From positions 4,278,001 to 4,342,000 of the forward strand of contig NC_065558.1 of assembly GCF_022605725.1 (NCBI RefSeq): DNA of 64,000 bases, in the 5' to 3' direction. Within the stretch, counting starts at the first letter, position 1. Every line of letters starts with the position of its first letter. The notes beneath the pieces are model-generated. The model saw only the letters and a list, made by a program, of their open reading frames with translations, was not told the DNA's origin and did not search any database. Below are positions 33,974-44,391 of the stretch, piece by piece. The position numbers and the translations under genes are program-made. Origin of the DNA: Anthonomus grandis grandis. Its lineage: Eukaryota; Arthropoda; Insecta; Coleoptera; Curculionidae.

Positions 33974-35777
33974 CAGTGTGGTGACTTTAACTGGAATAAA
34001 TTCAGTTAAAACTAATCAAAATTTATCTCGCAAAATTCCTGAGACGTCGATTTTTGTTTATTTTTTTTCACATTACAAGATAGTTTTTGTATTTTTTCAC
34101 CTACAGGGAAGGGTCCAAATTAACCCCAACTTTTATTTTCAAATGGAAACACACCTTTTATAAACTCTCATTGAAAAGAGCCCTTTTTCCTGATTAAATG
34201 GCCCTATTTACTTTTGTGATTATCTAAAAGAGAAATACGAAAAAAAAAACTAATAAATTATTAAAAGTTGCGTTTAATGTATAAGATGCTCAAAATGAGC
34301 ACCATTTACTTGTTGGCAAAGCCCAAGACGATAATAAAATTCATTTCTGACATTTTCTAACACTTCTGGAGATATTTGTCAGATTTCTTGCCTAATACGT
34401 TCTTTGAGTTCGTCTAGGTTTCCTGGTTTGCTTATATAAATTTGACTTTTCAAATGTCCCCACAGAAAAAAATCAAGTGGGGTGAGATCGGGAGAACGTG
34501 CCGGCCACTCGATTGCACCCCTTCTACCAATCCATCTGTTTGGAAAATTGTCATCTAAATACTGGCGTACATTACGAGCATAATGTGGGGGAGCACCATC
34601 TTGTTGCATCCAGATTCTTTGATCATACAAATCTAGATCGAACTGACTCGGATATAAGGCACGTTAGACTGGAACTAGTTCATGTTCAAGAAATTCTAGA
34701 TATCTTTCCCCAGTTAAAGTATCATTGAAGAATATGGGCCCTATAACTTGCCTGCCAATTATGCCAACCCAAATATTAGTTTTCTGGGGATAATGTGTAT
34801 TAGTTTTCCTTACCCAGTGTGGGTTCTCGTCAGACCAGTAGCGACAGTTCTGCTTATTAACATGGCCATTTAGGGTGAATGTAGCCTCATCAGAAAAAAG
34901 GATCCACTCCGAAGATATGCGATTTTCGTCAATGGCGTTCATCATTAATTCACAGAACTGAACTCTTCCAATAACTCTTGAACGGGTTGCATTTTATAAG
35001 GTCGTTTGTTTGCACTTTTTAAAATTTTTAGCACAGATTTATGATCAATAGAGTTTTCGCGAGCTACTCTTCTGGCTGCAGTTACCGGATTTTCTTCCAT
35101 CGCTAACAATATATTTAATTGGGTGTTTTCATCGATTTTAGAAGACCTTTGTCTTGAAACATCGCTCACGTGCCCAACTTCTCGAAATCTGCTTTCGAAT
35201 TTACTAACCGTACCTTGGTTAATAGGTGGCAAATCTGGATATTTTTGCCTGGATAAGTGGACAACCTCTGGCTGAGTACGACTTCTGTCCCCATAACTTA
35301 TCATCATTAAGATTTCAATCTTGTGGGATTCGAATAAATAAGGCATTTTTTCAATATAAGTTAACTTATTTAACAACTGGTTGAAATTCACTTTAACAGT
35401 GACACTACAGCAATGTCAGAAAATGTCTCGATATTAATAAAATAAACAAACACGCAAAAAATTTACCAAGACAAAATATTTCGAGACTTTTAATAATTTA
35501 ATGTATTTTTTTCGTATTTCTCCGTTAGATAATCACAAAAGTAATTAGGGCAATTTAATCAGGAAAAAGGGCTCTTATCAATGAAAGTTTAAAAAAGTGG
35601 CTTTCTATTTAAAAAAAAAGTTTGGGTTAATTTAGACCCCCCTTGTAGGTGAAAAAATACAAAAACTATCTTAAAATGTGAAAAAAAATAAACAAAAATC
35701 GACGGGTCTCAGGAATTTTGCGAGATAAAATTTGATTAGTTTTAACTGAATTTATTTCAGTTAAAGTCACCACACTG
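33974..35777 (-). mobile_element. DD41D mariner with about 290-bp TIRs, nearly intact
   Basis: Both ends read CAGTGTGGTGACTTTAACTG (one later difference) inward and are flanked by TA (33972-33973, 35778-35779). The inverted repeats run to about 34266 and 35486 with few mismatches. The single gene inside is a transposase on the minus strand. At 1804 bp the element looks full length. High arm similarity and few coding defects suggest recent activity. Confidence 0.92.
34379..35391 (-). pseudogene. DD41D mariner transposase, one frameshift and one stop
   Basis: Three ORFs line up. The first (34945-35391) is the paired helix-turn-helix DNA-binding half, including QGTVSKFESRFREVGHV. The second has ILFSDEATF with the first catalytic Asp and NIWVGIIGRQVIGPIFF. 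The third has WMQQDGAPPHYA with the second Asp and EWPARSPDLTPLDFFLWG. I count 41 residues between the second Asp and the Asp of LTPLD, hence DD41D. Defects: a small insertion near 34950 shifts the frame at EFCELMMN, and an in-frame TAA stands at about 34664 after HELVPV. All three catalytic residues remain. It cuts and pastes the element at TA when intact. Confidence 0.88.
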
Positions 35778-35779
35778 TA

Positions 35780-37450
35780 TATTTTGTTCAAATATCTTGC
35801 ATAATTTTAATGGATTCGATACACTTTTTAATTTTTCTTTTAACTTGGCTTATTTTTCTTGACTGTTTTGATAATTTATGCATAATTTTTATTTTTATTT
35901 TTAACTATTTAAGTTATGCAGTAAAGATGTTTTTTAATGGTAACAGATACAATGGAATTTTATCTTGTTCCAATGACGACAAACAGTACGAAAGACATTC
36001 TAGTAAACTAGTAAAAAGAACATTGATTATCTTGATCTACCTAGAAACACAGTTTCTGTCTTTTTTGAGTATAATTCTCTCATGATATATTTAGAATCCT
36101 AGTCAAATATTAAAAAATCCCTATAGTATTCAGAACTTTTATATATTTTTCTTTTACAAAAAAAAGCTCATGTTAAATTAATTTTAAAACGATGATCAGC
36201 TATATTAGGGCAAAATGAATTGAGCCTAAAATAATCGTTTTCAAGTTGTTTGAAAAAATTTGATGAAATAACTGTTAAAAATAAAGAAATCTATAACTTT
36301 TGCATTTAGTCTTTTCTCAAACAACCTCGTAATTTCCGATTAAAAAGTAAAGAACATTTTTTTTTTGTTAATTAATTTTTATTTACCGAAAAAGAGGCAT
36401 ATAACTATGAAAATTAAAGGAAATGTACCACTTTTTGTAACGGATAAATAGAAAGTTTGTTTTGGGATAAGTAATTTAGTCTGCGTGAAATCTCGGTTTT
36501 CCCGGAAAGTTTCTTTTATTTTTTTTGTAGTTACACCAGCTTTTAGGTAAAAAACTACAATATTCTACTTTAAGCAAAAAAAAATTTTAAAATCCATAAA
36601 ATGTATAAAACTGTTTCTTTTTTGTCATTTTATTTCTTATTATAAAGTATAATTTTTGTTTATAAAATATATAGTAAAAACATTAAAATATAAGAGTCAG
36701 AAGATTTTTTTATATGGAATATTATAAAGTATTTTTAATTCATTGTTTAAAAAAAAATCTTTATTTAACGAATCATCGTTTTTTTTTAAGTTCATTTAAT
36801 ATCAGATTGCTCCCTTTGACTGCATTAAAAATTAATAAATTAGGCATAATTTAAATGGGAATTTCACAGTAGTTTGGTTACAAGAAAACATCTCTTCTAT
36901 GTATAACTTAAGTGAATTGGATGCACTTTTTATTTTCTATAAAAGTTTATATACCATGTTGTATATTTTTTTAGATCATGATGTTAAATGTTTGGCTATT
37001 TTTTACCCATTCTAGTTTTTAATATAATTTTTTAAATATCTTACATAATTTGAAAAAATCTCATATGTTTCTTAATTTTCTTTTTACTGTAAATTGTTTC
37101 TGACTGCTTTAAAATTTTTATGCATAATTTTAAGAGATCTGATGCACTTTTGATAAAATTCCATAAATTGTATTTTTTTATGTAGAATTATAAAATCAAT
37201 CACAATTTTAAGAGAGTGATTATGATATCCATTAAAGTTATGCATTAAAGTTTTTCATTGGAGGTAAAAGACATGGACATTTACCTTGTTCTAATGCGAA
37301 AAACAGTATGAAAGACATTTTAGCAAAAAATAATTTCAACGAAATGATGTATATGGTTCATTCTCTCATCAGAGAGTTACTTCCTCCAGTAGATCTTATT
37401 AAAAAAATCTCATGTTAAATTAATTTAAAAACCATGATCAGCAATGTGGG
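35780..37450 (+). repeat. AT-rich repeat units, two main copies
   Basis: Units starting near 35799 and 37120 share an order of landmarks: GCATAATTTTAA, GATxxGATxCACTTTT, (T)TTAAGTTATGCA or AAAGTTATGCA, TTTTTxATTGG, then (G)AAAGACATT and CTCATGTTAAATTAATTTxAAAA. Spacing is about 1.32 kb. They also share the GCATAAYTTAAATGG motif with the 20-30 kb region. Confidence 0.6.
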
Positions 37451-37799
37451 GTATATATTTTAATTAATATTTTAGGCGCTTTTTTTGCGTCCTGACAAAA
37501 ATATTCTACTTTAAGCAAACAAAAGAAATTGCTTAAAATTTGGAACCTGTAACTAATATATTAATGTCTAATTACAATACAAATTTAAATTTTTTTTCAC
37601 TTCAACATTTTAACAGAAATTCCACTCCTAATATTTTAGGGCCAAACTTTTAGCCATAATATTGCTTCGTCAATTTTATTATTAGAAATAATAATTGTAA
37701 TTAATAAGTTATACTATTTGCTTATTTAGCAAATTCATTGCTTAAAAAAAATTATATTTAACTGACACAAACAACAAAATAAAAATCCTCTATAACGTA

Positions 37800-38280
37800 A
37801 CTCTTCAAAAATCAATAATAACCCCTAAAAAAGCAATCACATTATATATAAATTATAAAATGCGTTTGTGCTCAACGATCATACACCGCTTTAAATTACG
37901 ATCGTTCGCACCAAACGGGGAGTCCATAAATTCAGCCATTTTGACTTCCTCAAGAACCATACACTTAAGGATTAACTTGCCTTAAGAAAATCCCATTCAA
38001 GAATATTCATGAAAAAAGGAGCCCCTCTTACAATACAAATCATAATGTGTCCGTGTGTGTGTGTATGGCCGGCTCTTTTCCAATTCACTATTTTCAACAT
38101 TCATCTTATTAAACCGTATCCGATTCAGAAAAAAAAATGCGGCAGCTCACAAAGGCCTTAATGTATGTGCATAAATAATATGAATAAAATTCGAAATAGT
38201 GTCATATATAGAACCACAACCTGTTCTTCATGGGCCAGCTTTATAATAAAGTTGATTTTTTTTCGGTTCGGATTGGATAT
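37800..38280. other. Higher-GC island with a short (GT)n tract
   Basis: More complex sequence than its surroundings, including a GT repeat at about 38053-38065. No ORF of note. Possible conserved non-coding DNA. Confidence 0.3.
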
Positions 38281-39480
38281 TATTAATGTAAGAACAGCTC
38301 GACCGACTCAAATCTGATTCGTCTTTTATGCTAAGAAAGGATTTTTAATGAGATTTTATTCAGTGAGTAACGTGGTAGTTGTCGGGTTATTTATTTATAT
38401 CAGTCATTCAAAAGGAGGTAGGTTGACACTGAACCCACTAACATGGTAATGAGATATCATAATTATTATGATGAATATCTTTGTAGTGTATTTTTTTTTC
38501 AACCAATAACCGTTCAAACACAACTTTCCAATTCAAGTCGTATCTCGAGATCTGAACATGCCGAACAAGCCACTCGACCAAAAATAAGCTCATTACAAGT
38601 GGTAATTGTGTTAAAGGATTGAAAAGAAACAATCCGGTCACAGCATGGACCTTATCACCTTTAAAGATCGATTTTGGTATTGAACAAAATCTGGTCTTTT
38701 GAAATTAGTTTGGGTGTCAATAGAACCGTTGGTTGTGTAATCTGGTAATCGTGAGTTTAACTTTCATTATTCGTTGGGGTACAATGAGCTTGTTTGTCAA
38801 TGTTTAGGGTACATCTGGTGTTATTTTTTTCTCTGGCTGGGGTGTTTTACCAGGGGCGTTTGCTAAATATTAACATTTTACGAAGGCAAAATTTAAATTG
38901 AATAAGAAGTATTAGTTTGATAGGACAATCATAAGAAAAAATCATGTCTATAGACTTCATCCTTCTTGGTTTAGATTAGTTTTAACTAAAGCATCAGATT
39001 CGCTTTAAATCTATCTCTAGCTTCTGGTTGTCGATGACTTAAATGGTTTTTTTATGACTCGAAAAAATTTTTAATTTTGTCAAAGGCTTTAAACGAATCT
39101 AATTATTTTAAAAACTTATGTAACAATAAGAGTTTCTTGGGCAACAGATTTTTTTCATTTGCCATCCTTCTCTTTCTTTGCTAGGAATTGATGAGAATAT
39201 ATTTGATTTTTTATTATTTTTTTCATGTGCATTTACTTCTTTGTCTTTGCCTTGTTTCTCTCTTGCCATCCTTTTTTTTATTTAAGGATTGTCACGCCTA
39301 ATTTTCTTATTCTTTTTAATCTCCTGGTTTAGAGTAATTTTTCCTTTTTCATAAATAAGCAAAGAATGGTAATAAAATGATTTTTTTTGTACGTGGGTTG
39401 ACAAATTGTAAAAAAAATTGTAATAATTTTAATATTATTGGAGGTTAAGGTAAAATGAAAATCCTGCAGTCTCCCTCCAC
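38281..39480. other. No gene recognised
   Basis: Moderately AT-rich; the ORF at 38438-38641 (minus) has no recognisable motif. Confidence 0.4.
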
Positions 39481-39510
39481 TTATTTATTAAACATTTAGT
39501 TTTTTAAAAA

Positions 39511-39551
39511 TCCCAACATGTTTCGGACACAGTGGTGTCATCATCAGGGGA
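39511..39551 (-). ncRNA. Hammerhead-ribozyme-like motif
   Basis: On the minus strand: TCCC, then the core box CTGATGA, then a stem with arms GACAC and GTGTC around CACT, then the core box GAAA, then CATGTT, then GGGA. TCCC and GGGA form stem I; the A-C and G-U pairs around AU form a two-base-pair stem III, placing the expected cleavage after the following U. This very short stem III is what I know from hammerheads in Penelope-like elements and retrozymes. One pair next to the core (U opposite C) is not ideal, so it may be a decayed copy. No Penelope reverse transcriptase is seen nearby. Confidence 0.6.
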
Positions 39552-40640
39552 CAAAAGGTTTAAAATTGGTATCAGATATACGCCCCAGGGTTTAATTCCA
39601 TGTCAAAATACCATCTATTTATTATTATTGTTTTTTTTTTATTTTATTATTTTAAATTTATTTGTTTACATTCTGAAAAATGTAAGAAAGAAGGACGTAT
39701 GGACTATTTCATCACTATTATTAGAGATTTATATTTTAATGGAAATTGGCAGTCAGTTTCTATGTATCCAAAGCCATTTTCCTATATTTAACTTAAATTT
39801 TTAAATTGCAAATGGGGTTTACGAGTGCTTGTGAAAAAAAATTTTGAATTTGTCAATGCCAAGATATAATTTTTAATTTTTATAGTAAGTACCGTGTTTT
39901 CGTTTTAAGGAAAATTATACCTTGTAATTCGAGGCTTGTTTTCATAGTAAATAAAGTACTTATTAATTTACAACTACAATTTTGCTTTAAAAAAATTAAC
40001 TTATATGCTGTTTTATTCAGAGCACTGCTATCAATATTACCCATTCTATAATGCTTTGATCTTCAGTTACTAAAAATTTAAAAGTAAAGAGAGCAATGTA
40101 ATGATCAGTAGAATATTATGCATAATCTAAATGGATCTCTGACATATCTTCTATTGCATCTTTTGACTACGTTAAAATATATTAAACTATGATTAATTTG
40201 ACTCAAAATAATACACATTTATTTTTTCATTAGACGTAAGATAAATGAATTACAGAAATATGTTTTTGCTACTTATGTACAACTTCAAATTCAATTTTAC
40301 TCATAACTTGGAGAGTGAATTTGGTACACTCTTTATTTTCCATAGAAGTTTATGTAATACCCCAAATATTTTTTATATCATACTTTTAAATAAAAGGCGA
40401 TTATCATGCATTTAAGTTATGCTTTCTATTGGCAGTAAAAGTTGTGATGGTAAATATTTGATTTCAATATGTATATATTTATTTTCAGGGGTTCTAAAAG
40501 AAAATTACATGAAAAGGAAAGTAAAAGTTCAAGGCTGAAAAAATCAAAACAAATTAAGTACGCAAACTAGCTAATTATCAGTTTTACAAATTTTTTGTCT
40601 AAAAAAAATTACTATATATCATTGTTTTCAAAACTAGCGT
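39552..40640. other. AT-rich, repeat scraps, no gene recognised
   Basis: The ORFs at 39532-39804 have no motif beyond membrane-like hydrophobic runs caused by T-rich DNA. Near 40119 and 40412 the GCATAAYTTAAATG motif recurs in both orientations, and 40309-40380 resembles 36901-36960. Confidence 0.4.
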
Positions 40641-40779
40641 GCATGCTTACCATGACAAAACTTTATGCCAAAACCTCATAATACGTAACAATAACAATTC
40701 TCCCCCTTTCACTAAGAAAACCAGAATAATAATCCCAAGATTTCCTAAACACCAAAAAACAATAAGCCACAAACTATGA

Positions 40780-41400
40780 ATATATAATTATAAAGTTGAA
40801 ATTTCTATGCGGCGAGGACAAGTTTCTGCTCGGCACAAGTTATCCATCATTTTCAATCTGATAACAATAATTCTGGAAATGTCTTAAAGGCTTAAGCTTC
40901 ATGTCTTGTTACGAATTTATCTTCTCTAAGACACAATCGCTGTACAAAGTTGACAGAGTGCCTTATTGAAACTAAAGAGCTCACGCTGCTTAAATTATTC
41001 TATAAATTCAAGAAATAATGGATTTTCTCGCTACTTCACTTTGACGAGCACATCTCGTTAATTACCTAACCCGCGAGGCGACTTTATTTATATGGAATTT
41101 AATCATGATAATCCTTAAATATGTCCAGTACCATATGGAGTACTGTCTCGTAACGAAACGCCATTCCGGGATTATATACGAACTTCGAACGAGCGCTTAT
41201 ATATTGGATATAAATTCTTTGACAGAAAATGCATTAATTCCTGTAAAATATTTATGGTTTTATTGCTAGCAGGTGAGAGGGTCCCTCGCGAGTCTCACAC
41301 CTCAAAATATTTAATATTTATTGTGACTTGTTCCGCAGGGTCTCGAGTGGATTCTTTTTATTGCTACTGCCCGTATAGTTTTGTTAAAAAAATCAGTTGG
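40780..41400. other. Higher-GC single-copy-looking island with homeodomain-type cores
   Basis: Complex sequence with balanced composition and no ORF. It contains CGTTAATTACC near 41056, TTTAATCATGATAATCC near 41099, CCATATGG near 41132 and CCTTAAATATGTCC near 41114. Clustered TAAT cores and an E-box-like site are compatible with an enhancer. The call is weak without cross-species comparison. Confidence 0.35.
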
Positions 41401-41463
41401 ACAGTGGCGGTCATTCGGATTTTTATATAGGGAGAACTGATATTTAAATGTTAAGCACCTGTA

Positions 41464-43827
41464 CCGGGTGTTTCAAATTCGAGCCACATCATTGGGATTT
41501 CGGAAACGGTAAGAGATACAGGGTCGGTTAAATTGGGGCAAAGTTGCGTATTCTTATGCTTAACAAAATGCCGTTTTAAAATTAAAAAAATTCCGACTAC
41601 GTACGAAGTTATTCGGAAATACCGAAATTTTGGAAAATCGTTTTTATTTTTTTGTGAGGTTATTTGAACACATATTTTAAAATAATTGACACTTTATTAT
41701 TGTTACTTTTTCTCCTCTACCAGATGGCGTCGTCAAATTTAAAATCCGACGTTTCATCTTTTGGCAACCATCATCAACTTTATTTTTTTAAATACGGCCC
41801 TGGATTTTTTTATACTTATTTTAATTCCCCTTTTTATTCTTAGAGAAATTACATATCACATAGTTTCATTTTCCAATAATTTGATGTCAAAAATTTACTT
41901 TTATTAAAAAAAAGTTAATACTGCCCTGTTGTTTAAAATAAAAAGTAATAATTTATCTTAAGACTATCATTTATTGAATAAATCAATGTTTTTGACGAGA
42001 TTTTTTAATTATTAACATGGTAAAAATAGTATAAATTTGATATATTATACTAAATTTTAACAATAACAATAGTAACAACTATAATTTATTACTAATTTGT
42101 ATGTTGAACAACACAAACTAAAAATAATAGAACTTAATGCAAAAAAATGCAATATTTTAAGTTTAAAGTAAATATTCAAATAGTTGACCCTGCACCTTAA
42201 TACATTTCTGTAACCGTCTACGTAAATTTCCAGACACTGCCTGCTGGATAGTCCTGGCTCGTATACCCCTTAATTTTGTCAATAAATTTGCACGTAAAAG
42301 GTTTATATCATTTGGGGTGTTCTTAAATAGTCTGTTCTTTAAATAGCCCCAAAGAAAATAATCCAGGGGAAAGATCGAGACTTCTAGCTGGCCAGCACAC
42401 CACCCCTTGATTTCCAATCCACTGATTAGGAAAATTATGATTTAAAAATCGTGTGACATTCCTTCCATTATGGGGTGGTGCACCATCCTGCTGCCACCAC
42501 AAATCGCGATAATATCAAGAGGTTCATTTTCAAGAACATCGAATATATTTGGCAGAATCAAATCTAAATAGCGCTCAGCAGTTAAATTACCGTCGTATAT
42601 AATAGGTCCCAAATTCGATTCCTGTAAAGACCCACCCAAACATTGAAAGAATTATGCCCCTGTCTTCCTACTTCGCGGTTTGGATTTTCGACTGAATAAA
42701 AATGTTCATTATTCCGACTAAATAGCCCGTTGGTCGAAAAGTTACATTCATCTGTCCAAATTATTTTGTTTAAAAAGTCTTCATCATCTTTTCAACCAAT
42801 TGCAAAACTGAAGCCTTCTATCGGTATCTCCATGCCTAAGTTCTTGACTAATATGAAGTTTATAGGGGCGATAGCGATTTTTTCTTAATACTCTGTGGAT
42901 AAGGGTACTTGGTATATTCAATTCACGGGAAACTTGTCTGGTTGAACCTTGCGGATTTTGGGTAACCTTTAACGAAAGCTATCTGATAAAAAGTTATTGT
43001 GAAAGTATATCGTAAAACTTAAATATTGTTGGCAGGAGCGTTGCGAATTTCTATTCAACGAATAGTAAATTTGGACCATATCACGTTGTTCGCTACTGGA
43101 GAATACCATTTTTGATTTCACAAAATATCGAAAAAGCCAAATGTCAAACAGATATAAACAATTAATGACAGATGGTCGTCCATTTTTTTCTAATTCAAAG
43201 CTATCTTTGCTAATAAGAATTTTCAAATTATTCAGCCGGAGACTTAGACATCAGGCCTGCAGAAAAATTTGTGAAAATATAATATAATATAACAAATTAG
43301 CAATATTTTTACCATGTTATTGATTGAAAAACAACATCAAGACAATTTTTATTTCAAACACCAGGACAGTATTAACTTTTTTTTAATAAACGTAAATTTT
43401 TGACATCAAAATATTGGAAAATTAAACTATGTGATATGTCATTTCTCTAAGAATAAAAAGGGGAATTCAAATGAGTAAAAAAAAATCCAGGGCCATATTT
43501 AAAAAAATAAAGTTGATGATGGTTGCCAAAAGACGAAACGTCGGATTTTAAATTTGACGACGCCATCTGGTAGAGGAGAAAAAGTGACAATAATAAAGTG
43601 TCAATTATTTTAAAATATGTTTTCAAATAACCTCACAAAAAAATAAAAACGATTTTCCAAAATTTCGGTATTTTCCGAATAACTTCGTACGTAGTCGGAA
43701 TTTTTTAAATTTTAAAACGGCGTTTTGTTAAGCATAAAAATACGCAACTTTGCCCCAATTTAACCGACCCTGTATCTCTTACCGTTTCCGAAATCCCAAT
43801 GATGTGGCTCGAATTTGAAACACCCTG
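41464..43827 (-). mobile_element. DD41D mariner with TIRs of about 0.55 kb
   Basis: The left end begins CCGGGTGTTTCAAATTCGAG; the right end is its complement with CAGGGTG. TA flanks each end (41462-41463, 43828-43829). Inverted similarity continues past 41945 (CTGCCCTGTTGTTT) to about 42050 on the left and 43265 on the right, where AACATGGTAAAAATA appears in both arms. That gives arms near 0.55 kb, about half of the 2364-bp element. The minus-strand transposase between them is degenerate. Confidence 0.88.
42163..43130 (-). pseudogene. DD41D mariner transposase, degenerate
   Basis: Minus-strand pieces in order: MVFSSSEQRDMVQIYYSLNR (start of the DNA-binding domain, about 43110); NLGPIIYDGNLTAERYLDLI; WWQQDGAPPHNGRN with the second Asp; NQWIGNQGVV, CWPARSLDLSP; DYFLWGYLKNRLF after a frameshift. 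The spacing from QQD to the final Asp is again 41 residues once the frameshift is allowed for. More frameshifts than in the 34-kb copy mean this one is older. The two share motifs but not TIR sequence. Confidence 0.8.
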
Positions 43828-43849
43828 TACATAATTATTATATAAAACT

Positions 43850-44240
43850 AGGCCTGTTTTGACCTTGGATGTCTCTGGACTGCCTGGAATATATTTTTTA
43901 TTTCCTCAGTTGAGTAAACTTATTTACCTTACAAAAATATGCATTAGGTTCTAGATCTCTGAAAGTTTTTATTACTTGTACATATTTGACTTCATCTAAC
44001 GATCTGATAATAAACAGAGCAGCACTGTTCAGTTTAAGTCCCTGGAAGAATTTTGTAATTATTTAAGGTGTTTAGGGGCATTTCATTAGTTATAGAGAGA
44101 AATGGGTTCCACATTGATTGTCTGGAATAAATTTCTTATTTCGTCCAGGCAGTTGAGTAATGTAGTATAAAAAAATAAAATTTAATGATTTATAGCGGGT
44201 TGAGAAGACTTTTCTCCACAAGTGAAAATGCCAATGATGA
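43850..44240 (+). repeat. GCCTGGAA-type dispersed repeat, plus-orientation copies
   Basis: Contains CTGCCTGGAATA near 43891, TGTCTGGAATAAATTTC near 44122 and CGTCCAGGCAGTTGAG near 44144, in a unit also seen at 62.8-63.4 kb (GGAAGAATTTTGTAATT ... CATTTCATTAGTTATAGAGA). The segment 44044-44220 is repeated in inverted orientation at about 48424-48600. Confidence 0.7.
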
Positions 44241-44391
44241 TGAGTTTACTTATCATCATTAGACTCTAAAGTTAATTTTTTTTACAACACATTAAAATAA
44301 TAAACAGTAAGTTAAAGTTAAAAGGTACAACAAAAATTAGCGAAATTACAAATAAAAGTCAAAGTTTTAAAAACCTTACCTAACACTACAT

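Noticed and set aside
34498..34728. A 76-codon plus-strand ORF in the mariner
   Set aside because: It is antisense to the transposase.
39532..39804. Hydrophobic ORFs that look like membrane proteins
   Set aside because: Phe, Ile and Leu runs are produced by T-rich DNA; there is no motif, and the frame overlaps the hammerhead-like region.
41464..43827. The long inverted repeats as a foldback element without a transposase
   Set aside because: TA duplications and a recognisable DD41D transposase inside make it a mariner with long arms.
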